In this document: piece after piece, positions 24,040 through 32,707 of the stretch | How the letters are laid out: each line of letters starts with the position of its first letter | How positions within the stretch are numbered: position 1 is the stretch's first letter | From: Bradyrhizobium icense | Lineage (GTDB): Bacteria > Pseudomonadota > Alphaproteobacteria > Rhizobiales > Xanthobacteraceae | Assembly: GCF_001693385.1 (NCBI RefSeq) | Contig: NZ_CP016428.1 | Span: forward strand, 7,006,001-7,070,000 | Reading direction: 5' to 3' | Length of the DNA stretch: 64,000 bases | Position numbers and translations under genes: made by a program | Notes under the pieces: generated by a model | The model's database searches: none | Told to the model about the DNA's origin: nothing | What the model saw: the letters and a program-made list of their open reading frames with translations, nothing else

Positions 24040-25699
24040 CGCAAATGACCCTGGCTGTGTGAAAAGCCACGAGTCAGGTACGATTCCTCCGTTTCCTGAT
24101 GGGGGATACGGATGGGACGCTTCGTTGAAGGCGCGGACAGATCCCAGCTGACGCTCTTGCCGGAATGCCTGGAGGATTGGGTAAGCGAGGACAACGCGGT
24201 CCATGTGATCGATGTGTTCGTCGAGGCGCTCGACCTGCATGGACTGGGGTTTGAGCGTGTGATCGCCAAGGAGACGGGCCGGCCCTCCTATCATCCGGCA
24301 GTCCTTCTGAAGCTTTACATCTACGGTTATCTCAATCGGGTGCAATCCAGTCGGCGCCTGGAACGTGAGGCGTGCCGGAATGTCGAGGTGATGTGGCTGA
24401 TCGGCCGCCTGGCTCCCGATCACAAGACGATCGCCGATTTCCGGAAGGACAATGGCGCGGCGATCCGGAAGGTTTGCGCGAAGTTCGTTGCGCTATGCCG
24501 GCAAATGGGCCTGTTGCAGACCCCGAGCGTCGCGATTGACGGCAGCAAGTTCAAGGCGGTGAACAACCGCGATCGCAACTTCACGCATACCAAGATGGCG
24601 AGGCGGATGGCGCAGATCGAGGAAAGCGTCGGTCGATATCTGCGTCAACTCGATAGCGCCGATCGGCAGGAGCCTTCGGAAGCGATCATCATCAAGACAA
24701 CGAGGATCAAGGAAAAGATCGCTCGGCTGAAGCAGGAGATGGGCCGCCTGGAAGTGCTTGATGCGCAGATGCGTAACACGCCGGATCAACAGATATCGCT
24801 CACCGATCCGGATGCCCGTTCGATGGCCACCAGCGGACGCGGATCGGGCGTCGTCGGCTACAATGTCCAGGTCGCTGTGGACACCGAACACCATCTGATT
24901 GTTACGCACGAGGTCATAAACGTCGGCAACGACCGTGGGCAGCTTGCTCGGATGTCGAAACAAGCCAAAGAAGTGCTCGAAGTGGACAAACTCGAGGCCG
25001 TCGCCGACCGTGGCTACTTCGACGGAGAAGAGATATTAGCCTGCGAAGAGGCTGGCGTTGCAGTCACCTTGCCCAAGCCCATGACGTCGAACGCCAAGGC
25101 TGAGGGCCGGTTCGGCAAACAGGACTTCGCCTACCTGCCTGATGCGGACGTCTACCGCTGCCCATCCGGCCAGCTGCTGTCCTATCACTACACCAACATC
25201 GAGCATGGAATGACGCTGCGCCGGTACTGGTCGACAGCGGCGTGCCAGAGCTGCGCGATCAAGAGCCATTGTACGCCGTCCAAGGAGCGCCGCATCACGC
25301 GCTGGGAGCATGAGCATGTGGTCGAGGAGGTCCAGAGACGGCTCGATTCCAATCCCGACGCCATGCGGACGCGGCGCGAGACGGTCGAGCATCCCTTCGG
25401 CACGATCAAAGCCCGTATGGGTGCGAGCCACTTCCTGATGAAGCGCCTACGGAATGTCGCCGCTGAGATGGCGCTGCATGTTCTCGCCTATAACCTCACA
25501 CGGGTGATGAACATCGTCGGCAAACCGAGCCTGATTGCAGCCATCCGCGCCACCTGAAGGTCGGAAAGTGCGTCGAAAAGCGTAATACCGCGTCGCGATA
25601 CCCACTTTGGCCGTCATTGGACGATCCGACGCGAGAACATCGGCCGCCTGCCGACCACGGCCGCGTGCCGACTTATCGGTTTGCACACAACCAAGACCC
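24040..25699 (+). mobile_element. IS1182-type insertion sequence, copy 1
   Basis: The limits are where identity with the second, inverted copy (30364-32023) stops, giving 1,660 bp. Its ends show imperfect inverted repeats: GACCCTGGCTGTGTGAAAA on the left against GGTCTTGGTTGTGTGCAAA read inward from the right. No target-site duplication was seen at the flanks. It carries one transposase gene. One base difference from copy 2 was noted, at 24589. Confidence 0.88.
24112..25557 (+). CDS. IS1182-family transposase
   Basis: The 481-residue DDE transposase has an N-terminal DUF772-type region (VSEDNAVHVIDVFVEALDLH, PSYHPAVLLKLYIYGYLN). A catalytic core follows with AIDGSKFKAVNN (first Asp), VADRGYFDGEEI (second Asp) and RRETVEHPFGTIKARMG (Glu). 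The cysteine set ACQSCAIKSHC before the last motif is typical of the IS1182 group. The frame is intact, so the element may be active. The protein differs from copy 2 at one residue (Thr instead of Ala in the HTKMARR segment). Confidence 0.95.
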   Translation: MGRFVEGADRSQLTLLPECLEDWVSEDNAVHVIDVFVEALDLHGLGFERVIAKETGRPSYHPAVLLKLYIYGYLNRVQSSRRLEREACRNVEVMWLIGRLAPDHKTIADFRKDNGAAIRKVCAKFVALCRQMGLLQTPSVAIDGSKFKAVNNRDRNFTHTKMARRMAQIEESVGRYLRQLDSADRQEPSEAIIIKTTRIKEKIARLKQEMGRLEVLDAQMRNTPDQQISLTDPDARSMATSGRGSGVVGYNVQVAVDTEHHLIVTHEVINVGNDRGQLARMSKQAKEVLEVDKLEAVADRGYFDGEEILACEEAGVAVTLPKPMTSNAKAEGRFGKQDFAYLPDADVYRCPSGQLLSYHYTNIEHGMTLRRYWSTAACQSCAIKSHCTPSKERRITRWEHEHVVEEVQRRLDSNPDAMRTRRETVEHPFGTIKARMGASHFLMKRLRNVAAEMALHVLAYNLTRVMNIVGKPSLIAAIRAT

Positions 25700-25841
25700 A
25701 GACCGGACGTACCCCCCGGAAATCGAGGGTCGTCCTGGGCGCGATGGCCCCTCGGCGAATATCTTGAGCAATGGCCCTTGACTATGAGCTGCCGACCCTC
25801 CATGTGCCATCTGTACGGATGGTGCATGGATGGTGGAACTC

Positions 25842-26261
25842 ATGTCGAACAATATCCGCGAACTCCGATTAAAGCCGGCTGATACCGAAAAAATCACGAT
25901 CAATCTGGGTTACGTCGACCTTGGGCACGTCGACCTCATGGTCCAGGAAGGGTTCTACTCGAACCGTACCGATTTCATTCGCACAGCAATCCGCAACCAA
26001 CTCCAACGTCATGCGGATGTGGTCAAACAGTCGACTGCTCGGAAGAGTCTGGACCTAGGCCTACGGAATTACAGCCGCGAGGATCTCGAAACGGTGCGAC
26101 GAGCCGGCGAGATGCTGCACATCAATGTGCTAGGTCTTGCGACAATTGCCCAAGATGTCACGCCGGAGCTTGCTCGCGCCACGATTGCCTCGGTCTCTGT
26201 GCTTGGAGCCCTCCATGCCAGTTCGGCGGTGAAAGCCGCGCTCGCTGACAGGACGCGGTGA
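25842..26261 (+). CDS. Ribbon-helix-helix (CopG/Arc-type) regulator
   Basis: The 139-residue protein has an N-terminal ribbon-helix-helix pattern: EKITINLGYVDLGHVDLMV as strand and first helix, and YSNRTDFIRTAIRNQL as second helix. A C-terminal helical region follows that may bind a ligand or partner. It probably represses or autoregulates its operon. ATG 25842 was chosen since GGTGGAA lies upstream; ATG 25830 is in frame. The stop overlaps the beginning of the esterase frame, so the two are translationally coupled. Confidence 0.82.
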   Translation: MSNNIRELRLKPADTEKITINLGYVDLGHVDLMVQEGFYSNRTDFIRTAIRNQLQRHADVVKQSTARKSLDLGLRNYSREDLETVRRAGEMLHINVLGLATIAQDVTPELARATIASVSVLGALHASSAVKAALADRTR

Positions 26262-26266
26262 CGGCG

Positions 26267-27457
26267 ATGCTCAAGCAGGACATCATTCGCGAAGCTACAC
26301 GTCTCACGCGCGCGGGCCGACTCGTCGAGGCCACGGCACTTCTCCAGCACATGCTTCGCGGTGAAAGGACGACGGACGCGACATTCCGCACCGATGCCAT
26401 CGCCCTCCCAGGAGGTAAGCCGTCAATTGTAGACGCGAAAGCAAATTGGGTTAAGGAAGCGGGGAGCTCGCAGTTACCGCGGACCACATCCGCTCAACCG
26501 CGCAAGTTCAGCGCCCAGTCAAATCGCACGAACAATTACCCCGGGCTCCGATTGCGGGGCGCAACCAAGCGGGCTCCGCTGTCTACGCGCGATATCGTGC
26601 CGGAGGGTGCGAGATTTATCGACGGCAGCTACAGAAATCCTGCGGGAAGTCGTGCCTACCGGCTCTTCATCCCGAGCGGTTACCATGGGCAAGCTCTTCC
26701 ATTGATCGTCATGCTCCACGGCTGCACCCAGTCGCCAGAAGATTTCGCCGCCGGCACGAGAATGAACTTTGTCGCAGAAGCGCAACCTTGCTTTGTGGTG
26801 TATCCCGCGCAGCGTAGCGAAGCAAATCAGGCGAAATGCTGGAACTGGTTTCGCACAACCGACCAGCAGCGTGACACAGGGGAACCCTCGCTTATCGCGG
26901 GGATCACGCGCCAAATCATGCGCGAGTACTCAGTTGATCCAAAGCGAGTCTACGTTGCTGGACTTTCGGCCGGAGCGGCCGCAGCCACCATCATGGGAGC
27001 AACGTATAACGATCTATACGCGGCCGTCGGTGTACATTCTGGACTCGCATGTGGTGCCGCCATCGACCTTCCCTCTGCGCTCCTCGCCATGCGACAAGGC
27101 GGCGGCTTCGATCATCAGGCAGCTTTAACCGACAGGCCAACTGTCCCGACCATTGTTTTTCACGGCGATCGCGACAGCACAGTGCACCCAAACAACGGCG
27201 ATCAAGTTATTAAGCAGTCCATCAAAGCAACGAGCGTGGAAAGAAACGTGCATCGCGGGCAGGTGCCTGGAGGCCGCGCCTATACTCGCACCGTCCATAG
27301 CGACGCCAGTGGACGCCCCGTCTTAGAGCACTGGAGCATCCACGGAGCTGGACACGCATGGTCGGGGGGAAGCTCCGTGGGCTCCTATACCGACCCGCTG
27401 GGACCGGACGCCACAAGAGAAATGCTGCGTTTTTTCCTCGAGCATTCGCTTCCGTAG
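26267..27457 (+). CDS. PHB-depolymerase-family esterase
   Basis: The 396-residue alpha/beta hydrolase belongs to the LpqC/PhaZ-like esterase group. The oxyanion region is MLHGCTQSP, the nucleophile is Ser234 in GLSAGAAAA, the acidic residue is in FHGDRDSTVHP and the histidine is in GAGHAWSGG. The first 110 residues are a low-complexity leader without a clear signal peptide, so the place of action is uncertain. Substrates may be short polyhydroxyalkanoate or other ester-linked polymers. A GTG at 26258 overlapping the RHH stop is the alternative start. It lies inside the IS-flanked segment. Confidence 0.88.
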   Translation: MLKQDIIREATRLTRAGRLVEATALLQHMLRGERTTDATFRTDAIALPGGKPSIVDAKANWVKEAGSSQLPRTTSAQPRKFSAQSNRTNNYPGLRLRGATKRAPLSTRDIVPEGARFIDGSYRNPAGSRAYRLFIPSGYHGQALPLIVMLHGCTQSPEDFAAGTRMNFVAEAQPCFVVYPAQRSEANQAKCWNWFRTTDQQRDTGEPSLIAGITRQIMREYSVDPKRVYVAGLSAGAAAATIMGATYNDLYAAVGVHSGLACGAAIDLPSALLAMRQGGGFDHQAALTDRPTVPTIVFHGDRDSTVHPNNGDQVIKQSIKATSVERNVHRGQVPGGRAYTRTVHSDASGRPVLEHWSIHGAGHAWSGGSSVGSYTDPLGPDATREMLRFFLEHSLP

Positions 27458-27599
27458 CAGTGACAGATCCGAGCTGGTCCGTTTCTGTGAATTTTCCGGA
27501 CTTGCGGTGATGTCCGATTGACTCCGGAGTGCGCGCCTAAGCGGACGTCCGCCAACCAATCGAAATTTATGGGTTCACGCCTATAATCAGAATCTCGCC

Positions 27600-28814
27600 T
27601 CAGAACCTCCGCACCAGATCCGGCGTGATCTCGCTGAGCTTGCGAATACCAAGCAACGCAAGATCTCGGTCGATCTCGGACTTCAGAAGCGCGATCGCGC
27701 GCTGCACGCCGGCTTGGCCGCCGGCGATCGCGGCGTAGAGGAAGGGGCGGCCGACCCAGACGAAATGGGCGCCGAGCGCGAGCGCCTTGATCACGTCGGT
27801 GCCGCGGCGGATGCCGCCGTCGACCATCACCGTCATGCCTTCTTCGGCCGCGATCTCCGGCAGCGTGCGCAGGCCGGACATCGTGTAGTCGAGCTGGCGG
27901 CCGCCATGGTTGGACAGCATCACGCCGTCGACGCCGCTCTCGCGCGCGATTCTGGCGTCGGCCGGCGAGACCAGGCCCTTGACCACGAGCTTGCCCTTCC
28001 ACTTCTTGCGGATCAGCTCGACATGCTTCCAGGCGAGCTGGTCGCGGGCACCGATGTTGCGCATCAGGTTCTTCGCCAGCACCGGCGGCCCGCGCTGCGC
28101 GTCCATATTCTCGAAATGCGGCATGCCGTGGTTCATCACGGTGCGCGCCCAGGTGCCGAACAGCCAGTGCGGATGCGTGACCGTGTCCCAGAACACGCGC
28201 GGCGTGATCGCAAGCGGCACCTGAAAGCCGTTGCGGATGTTGTTCTCGCGGTTGGGCGGCACCGGCACGTCGGCGGTGACGACGAAGGTGTCGTAGCCGG
28301 CCGCCGCTACGCGATCGACCAGCGGCTCGATCCGCTCCGGCAAGCCTGCGAGATAGGCCTGATACCACGCCGCCTGATTGGCGGCGCGCACATCCTCCAG
28401 CGTGATCAGCGAGGAGGCGCTCAAGATCATCGGCACGTTCTCGGACGTTGCCGCCTGCGTCAGCACGATGTCGCCGCGATAGGCGCACAGCGCCGAGGAG
28501 CCCATCGGCGGAATGCCGAACGGCGCGGCATACGTCTTGCCGAACAGCGTCGTCGTCTGGTCGCGGCCGGAGACGTCGTTGAGGACGCGCGGCACGAAAC
28601 CGTATTCGTCGAAGGCTTTGCGGTTGTCGCGCATGGCGGCGTCCGTCTCGGCGCCACCGGAAATATAGCCGTAGAGAAACTTCGGAATCCGCCGCCGCGC
28701 CACGGGCTCGAAATCGTCGAGCGAAAGATATTTTTGCAGAGTCCGCGGCACCGCGCTCTCGGTGCGGGTCACGGTCGGAGGCGGTGCAGTCAAGCTTGCG
28801 GATTTGTCGAGCAC
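27600..28814 (-). CDS. FMN-dependent alpha-hydroxy-acid dehydrogenase/oxidase
   Basis: The 404-residue protein matches the LldD/glycolate oxidase/mandelate dehydrogenase family. Active-site and FMN features are YISGGAETDAAMRDN at the N-terminus, TADVPVPPNRENN, the catalytic histidine in GVDGVMLSNHGGRQLD, and MVDGGIRRGTDVIKALALGA. It oxidises an L-2-hydroxy acid to the 2-oxo acid; whether lactate, mandelate or another acid is used cannot be told. A GTG start at 28814 with a modest GGAAC purine site is used. It lies between the two IS copies with no clear operon partner. Confidence 0.92.
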   Translation of the reverse strand: MLDKSASLTAPPPTVTRTESAVPRTLQKYLSLDDFEPVARRRIPKFLYGYISGGAETDAAMRDNRKAFDEYGFVPRVLNDVSGRDQTTTLFGKTYAAPFGIPPMGSSALCAYRGDIVLTQAATSENVPMILSASSLITLEDVRAANQAAWYQAYLAGLPERIEPLVDRVAAAGYDTFVVTADVPVPPNRENNIRNGFQVPLAITPRVFWDTVTHPHWLFGTWARTVMNHGMPHFENMDAQRGPPVLAKNLMRNIGARDQLAWKHVELIRKKWKGKLVVKGLVSPADARIARESGVDGVMLSNHGGRQLDYTMSGLRTLPEIAAEEGMTVMVDGGIRRGTDVIKALALGAHFVWVGRPFLYAAIAGGQAGVQRAIALLKSEIDRDLALLGIRKLSEITPDLVRRF

Positions 28815-28857
28815 GTCGGGCGTTCCATCTTTTTTTGGTTGTTATCGGAAAGGCAGG

Positions 28858-29673
28858 TTAGCGTCGGGGAGGTGGCCCGCCAAATTTTTGGCCCGCCTTG
28901 TTGACGGATTCGCTGACGTCGCCGAGCATTTTTCGCGTCTCGGCGATCACCCGCCCGGACTTCTTGTCGAAACTTTCGATCAGCTCGCGCAGCGAAATCA
29001 CGGTTGGCAGCAATTCGCCGCCGTACTTGTCGCTGGCGAGGCTGCCGAGGAAATCCTTGGTCTTGTCCATGGCGCCGTCGACCGCGCCGATGCCGGATTC
29101 GGCGGTTGCGATGATGGACGTGATCCTCTCGCCACTGCCTGAGAGCGAGGCGGTGAACGTCTCGAAATTCCGCAAGGTATCCTTGATCGCCACCTCGTTG
29201 TCGGCGATCACGCGGTCGACGTTGCGCAGCGCCACGCGGATTTTTTCCTGGGTGTTGAGTGTGCCTTCGCGATCCGCGGTGAGCTCTGGAATGCCGTCAG
29301 CGCCCTTTGTCGGCGGCGGCGCCTCATCGGAGCCGCCGGTAAACGAGATCGCGGCGATTCCCGTCAGTCCCTGAAACTCGAGGCCGACCTGGGTGTCGCT
29401 CTTCACCGGCGTATTGCCGTCGATCATGGCGAGCGCGACCACGCGGCGCGGATGGTCGAGCTTCAGCGACACCACTTCGCCGACCCGGATGCCGGCGAAA
29501 TTCACGCTGCCGCCCTTGCGCAGGCCCGACGCCGAGCCTTCGAAGATCACGCGGAACGGCACCTTCTGCTTGATCCCGGCGAGCTTCTGATAGCCGAGCC
29601 ACGCACCAAGCGACCCGGCGATCAGGGCCAGGGTCAAGGTGCCGATCATCACATTGCTGGCGCGGACTTTCAT
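28858..29673 (-). CDS. MCE/MlaD-family lipid transport protein (orphan)
   Basis: The 271-residue protein has an N-terminal membrane anchor (about 8-28), one MCE domain (VPFRVIFEGSASGLRKGGSV to FQGLTGIAAISFTGG) and a C-terminal helical part that may form a tube or coiled coil. MlaD-type proteins sit in the periplasm and help move lipids with a permease and an ATPase. Neither partner is encoded nearby; in related genomes the permease and ATPase usually precede the MCE gene. The 44-base gap to the dehydrogenase downstream allows co-transcription. Confidence 0.87.
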   Translation of the reverse strand: MKVRASNVMIGTLTLALIAGSLGAWLGYQKLAGIKQKVPFRVIFEGSASGLRKGGSVNFAGIRVGEVVSLKLDHPRRVVALAMIDGNTPVKSDTQVGLEFQGLTGIAAISFTGGSDEAPPPTKGADGIPELTADREGTLNTQEKIRVALRNVDRVIADNEVAIKDTLRNFETFTASLSGSGERITSIIATAESGIGAVDGAMDKTKDFLGSLASDKYGGELLPTVISLRELIESFDKKSGRVIAETRKMLGDVSESVNKAGQKFGGPPPRR

Positions 29674-29899
29674 CGAAATTCCCGTGAGAAGCAGGCCAAA
29701 GAGATAACGGTTTTATGACGGCAAGTCACCGCCGCGGCCGTACTGATGCAGGGGTACGATTCCGCCTTTCTCGGAAGCAGACATTGGCACAGCCTGCCGG
29801 CATGTCGGGCTTGGGCCAGATGTTATTTCGTGTGCTGCGACGCTCCGAATTCATGAGAGGATTCTGAGTATGTGAATGGCGTTCGGGAACGGTCATCGA

Positions 29900-30196
29900 T
29901 CAGGTGACACTTAACAGGATCATTCCGGCAACCGTAACGATGCGTGCGAGGTCGGCCCAGCGGCGCTCGCCCTCATAGCGTGCAGCCGATCGCCAGACGC
30001 CAACCGTTGCGACGATATTGTAGGGCACTGAAAGTGCGTAACCGACGACAAAGGCCGGGACAATACGATCGGCCATGATCAGAGCCAGAAACAAAATTGA
30101 CGTGAGCATGTTGACCGCAATTCCGCCGGCCACCGCCCAATTCCAGAACGCCTGCGGCAGCGGCAGGTCCCCTTTCCAAAGGCGAAAGGCGTTCAT
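29900..30196 (-). CDS. Small conserved membrane protein
   Basis: The 98-residue product has three hydrophobic segments (WNWAVAGGIAVNMLTSILFL, IVPAFVVGYALSVPYNIVAT, RIVTVAGMILLSVT) and the pattern MNAFRLWKGDLPL at the start. No named family can be assigned. ATG 30196 was chosen; a TTG at 30223 in frame is less likely. The 226 bases between this gene and the MCE gene contain no other supported feature. Confidence 0.7.
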   Translation of the reverse strand: MNAFRLWKGDLPLPQAFWNWAVAGGIAVNMLTSILFLALIMADRIVPAFVVGYALSVPYNIVATVGVWRSAARYEGERRWADLARIVTVAGMILLSVT

Positions 30197-30363
30197 GTGG
30201 ACCAACCCGGTATAGGACGGCAATGCCTCGAAACCGAAAACGGCATGACGGTGTGATCGGCTCGCGCAAGTGGTCTAGATGGAAGGTTAGCTTAGCATTC
30301 GTCTTTGCGCCAGCGTGAGTGACGAAGCGTGTCGATATGTGGTTGGCCAGAGTAGTCCGCTCA

Positions 30364-32023
30364 GGGTCTTGGTTGTGTGCAAACCGATAAGTCGGCACGC
30401 GGCCGTGGTCGGCAGGCGGCCGATGTTCTCGCGTCGGATCGTCCAATGACGGCCAAAGTGGGTATCGCGACGCGGTATTACGCTTTTCGACGCACTTTCC
30501 GACCTTCAGGTGGCGCGGATGGCTGCAATCAGGCTCGGTTTGCCGACGATGTTCATCACCCGTGTGAGGTTATAGGCGAGAACATGCAGCGCCATCTCAG
30601 CGGCGACATTCCGTAGGCGCTTCATCAGGAAGTGGCTCGCACCCATACGGGCTTTGATCGTGCCGAAGGGATGCTCGACCGTCTCGCGCCGCGTCCGCAT
30701 GGCGTCGGGATTGGAATCGAGCCGTCTCTGGACCTCCTCGACCACATGCTCATGCTCCCAGCGCGTGATGCGGCGCTCCTTGGACGGCGTACAATGGCTC
30801 TTGATCGCGCAGCTCTGGCACGCCGCTGTCGACCAGTACCGGCGCAGCGTCATTCCATGCTCGATGTTGGTGTAGTGATAGGACAGCAGCTGGCCGGATG
30901 GGCAGCGGTAGACGTCCGCATCAGGCAGGTAGGCGAAGTCCTGTTTGCCGAACCGGCCCTCAGCCTTGGCGTTCGACGTCATGGGCTTGGGCAAGGTGAC
31001 TGCAACGCCAGCCTCTTCGCAGGCTAATATCTCTTCTCCGTCGAAGTAGCCACGGTCGGCGACGGCCTCGAGTTTGTCCACTTCGAGCACTTCTTTGGCT
31101 TGTTTCGACATCCGAGCAAGCTGCCCACGGTCGTTGCCGACGTTTATGACCTCGTGCGTAACAATCAGATGGTGTTCGGTGTCCACAGCGACCTGGACAT
31201 TGTAGCCGACGACGCCCGATCCGCGTCCGCTGGTGGCCATCGAACGGGCATCCGGATCGGTGAGCGATATCTGTTGATCCGGCGTGTTACGCATCTGCGC
31301 ATCAAGCACTTCCAGGCGGCCCATCTCCTGCTTCAGCCGAGCGATCTTTTCCTTGATCCTCGTTGTCTTGATGATGATCGCTTCCGAAGGCTCCTGCCGA
31401 TCGGCGCTATCGAGTTGACGCAGATATCGACCGACGCTTTCCTCGATCTGCGCCATCCGCCTCGCCATCTTGGCATGCGTGAAGTTGCGATCGCGGTTGT
31501 TCACCGCCTTGAACTTGCTGCCGTCAATCGCGACGCTCGGGGTCTGCAACAGGCCCATTTGCCGGCATAGCGCAACGAACTTCGCGCAAACCTTCCGGAT
31601 CGCCGCGCCATTGTCCTTCCGGAAATCGGCGATCGTCTTGTGATCGGGAGCCAGGCGGCCGATCAGCCACATCACCTCGACATTCCGGCACGCCTCACGT
31701 TCCAGGCGCCGACTGGATTGCACCCGATTGAGATAACCGTAGATGTAAAGCTTCAGAAGGACTGCCGGATGATAGGAGGGCCGGCCCGTCTCCTTGGCGA
31801 TCACACGCTCAAACCCCAGTCCATGCAGGTCGAGCGCCTCGACGAACACATCGATCACATGGACCGCGTTGTCCTCGCTTACCCAATCCTCCAGGCATTC
31901 CGGCAAGAGCGTCAGCTGGGATCTGTCCGCGCCTTCAACGAAGCGTCCCATCCGTATCCCCCATCAGGAAACGGAGGAATCGTACCTGACTCGTGGCTTT
32001 TCACACAGCCAGGGTCATTTGCG
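30364..32023 (-). mobile_element. IS1182-type insertion sequence, copy 2 (inverted)
   Basis: This is the inverted counterpart of 24040-25699 with the same 1,660-bp length and end sequences. The flanking bases differ from those of copy 1 and no target duplication was found. Its outer end lies 105 bases from the 3' end of the AA_synth gene. Confidence 0.88.
30506..31951 (-). CDS. IS1182-family transposase, second copy
   Basis: The 481-residue transposase is identical to the one at 24112-25557 except for Ala in place of Thr in the HAKMARR segment, from a single base change at 31474. All catalytic motifs (AIDGSKF, VADRGYFDG, VEHPFGTIK) are kept. Near identity points to a recent duplication or gene conversion. 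Confidence 0.95.
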   Translation of the reverse strand: MGRFVEGADRSQLTLLPECLEDWVSEDNAVHVIDVFVEALDLHGLGFERVIAKETGRPSYHPAVLLKLYIYGYLNRVQSSRRLEREACRNVEVMWLIGRLAPDHKTIADFRKDNGAAIRKVCAKFVALCRQMGLLQTPSVAIDGSKFKAVNNRDRNFTHAKMARRMAQIEESVGRYLRQLDSADRQEPSEAIIIKTTRIKEKIARLKQEMGRLEVLDAQMRNTPDQQISLTDPDARSMATSGRGSGVVGYNVQVAVDTEHHLIVTHEVINVGNDRGQLARMSKQAKEVLEVDKLEAVADRGYFDGEEILACEEAGVAVTLPKPMTSNAKAEGRFGKQDFAYLPDADVYRCPSGQLLSYHYTNIEHGMTLRRYWSTAACQSCAIKSHCTPSKERRITRWEHEHVVEEVQRRLDSNPDAMRTRRETVEHPFGTIKARMGASHFLMKRLRNVAAEMALHVLAYNLTRVMNIVGKPSLIAAIRAT

Positions 32024-32128
32024 ATTTTGCCGGCCCGCAGCATGTCCGGTCAGTGGGTAGTCTCGGAAGCTCCGGCTATCCGGCTTCATCGGTTGAAGAC
32101 ATCGGTGTGGGGCGAGAAAACACTGCGC

Positions 32129-32707
32129 TCACCGCTGCCCGTCGTGGACTGAAATCTGATCCACCGAGAGCCCGCCGATGCGCGCGTGGGTGCGGCCGCC
32201 GGTCGCCATCACCAGCCCGAACACGATCTCGTCGCGCCGCGGCGCGTCCCAGATCGTCATCTCGGCGGTGCCGAAATGACTGCGGACATAGGCCGCCTCG
32301 ATATGGCCGAGCGGGACCATCAGCCTGGTGCCAATCGCGCCGACGGTCTTGGCCGCAGGTACGATCGCCTTGGCCTGCGCGATCACTTCGCGGATCGCAG
32401 CACCACCCGCCTCATGCCAGACCGCGCCATGCTCGAGTTCGCCGTCGCCGCCGACGATCGCGCCTTTGCCATAGGCTTCGATGGTGTGCTTGCCGCCCAG
32501 CCGCTCGCACAACGTCCGCGCCAGTTGCCGTCCGAGATCGCGCAAGCCGGCCTGAAACGGCATCAGATCCGGGTCGTAGCGGCCGGCATGGGGATTGCTG
32601 ATCACGGCGAGCGCCGTGCCGATCAGAAGCGGCTGCGCCCGGCGCGGCCCGCGCTCGTGCCAGATTTCCTCGATCGAGACCTGCGTCTTCCTGATGTCGT
32701 AGGCCAT
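32129..32707 (-). CDS. AA_synth (DUF1185) family protein
   Basis: The 192-residue protein matches the amino-acid-synthesis family PF06684: RKTQVSIEEIWHERGP at the N-terminus, AVISNPHAGRYDPDL, GAIVGGDGELEHGAVWHEAG and VRSHFGTAEMTIWDAPRRDE. The biochemical role is not established; members often lie in clusters for aromatic or amino acid breakdown. The ATG overlaps the stop of the FAH gene by one base (TGATG), so translation is coupled. Confidence 0.87.
   Translation of the reverse strand: MAYDIRKTQVSIEEIWHERGPRRAQPLLIGTALAVISNPHAGRYDPDLMPFQAGLRDLGRQLARTLCERLGGKHTIEAYGKGAIVGGDGELEHGAVWHEAGGAAIREVIAQAKAIVPAAKTVGAIGTRLMVPLGHIEAAYVRSHFGTAEMTIWDAPRRDEIVFGLVMATGGRTHARIGGLSVDQISVHDGQR

Larger units (their letters stand above)
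24040..32023. mobile_element. Putative composite transposon bounded by inverted IS1182-type copies
   Basis: Two nearly identical 1,660-bp elements in opposite orientation enclose about 4.7 kb with five genes (RHH regulator, PHB-depolymerase-like esterase, alpha-hydroxy-acid dehydrogenase, MCE protein, small membrane protein). The arrangement could move as a unit or invert by recombination. No duplication was found at the outer ends, so movement as one unit is not proven. Confidence 0.5.

Noticed and set aside
24031..32035. Search for target-site duplications around the two IS copies, single, composite or crossed
   Set aside because: The flanking bases do not match in any pairing, so no duplication can be reported.
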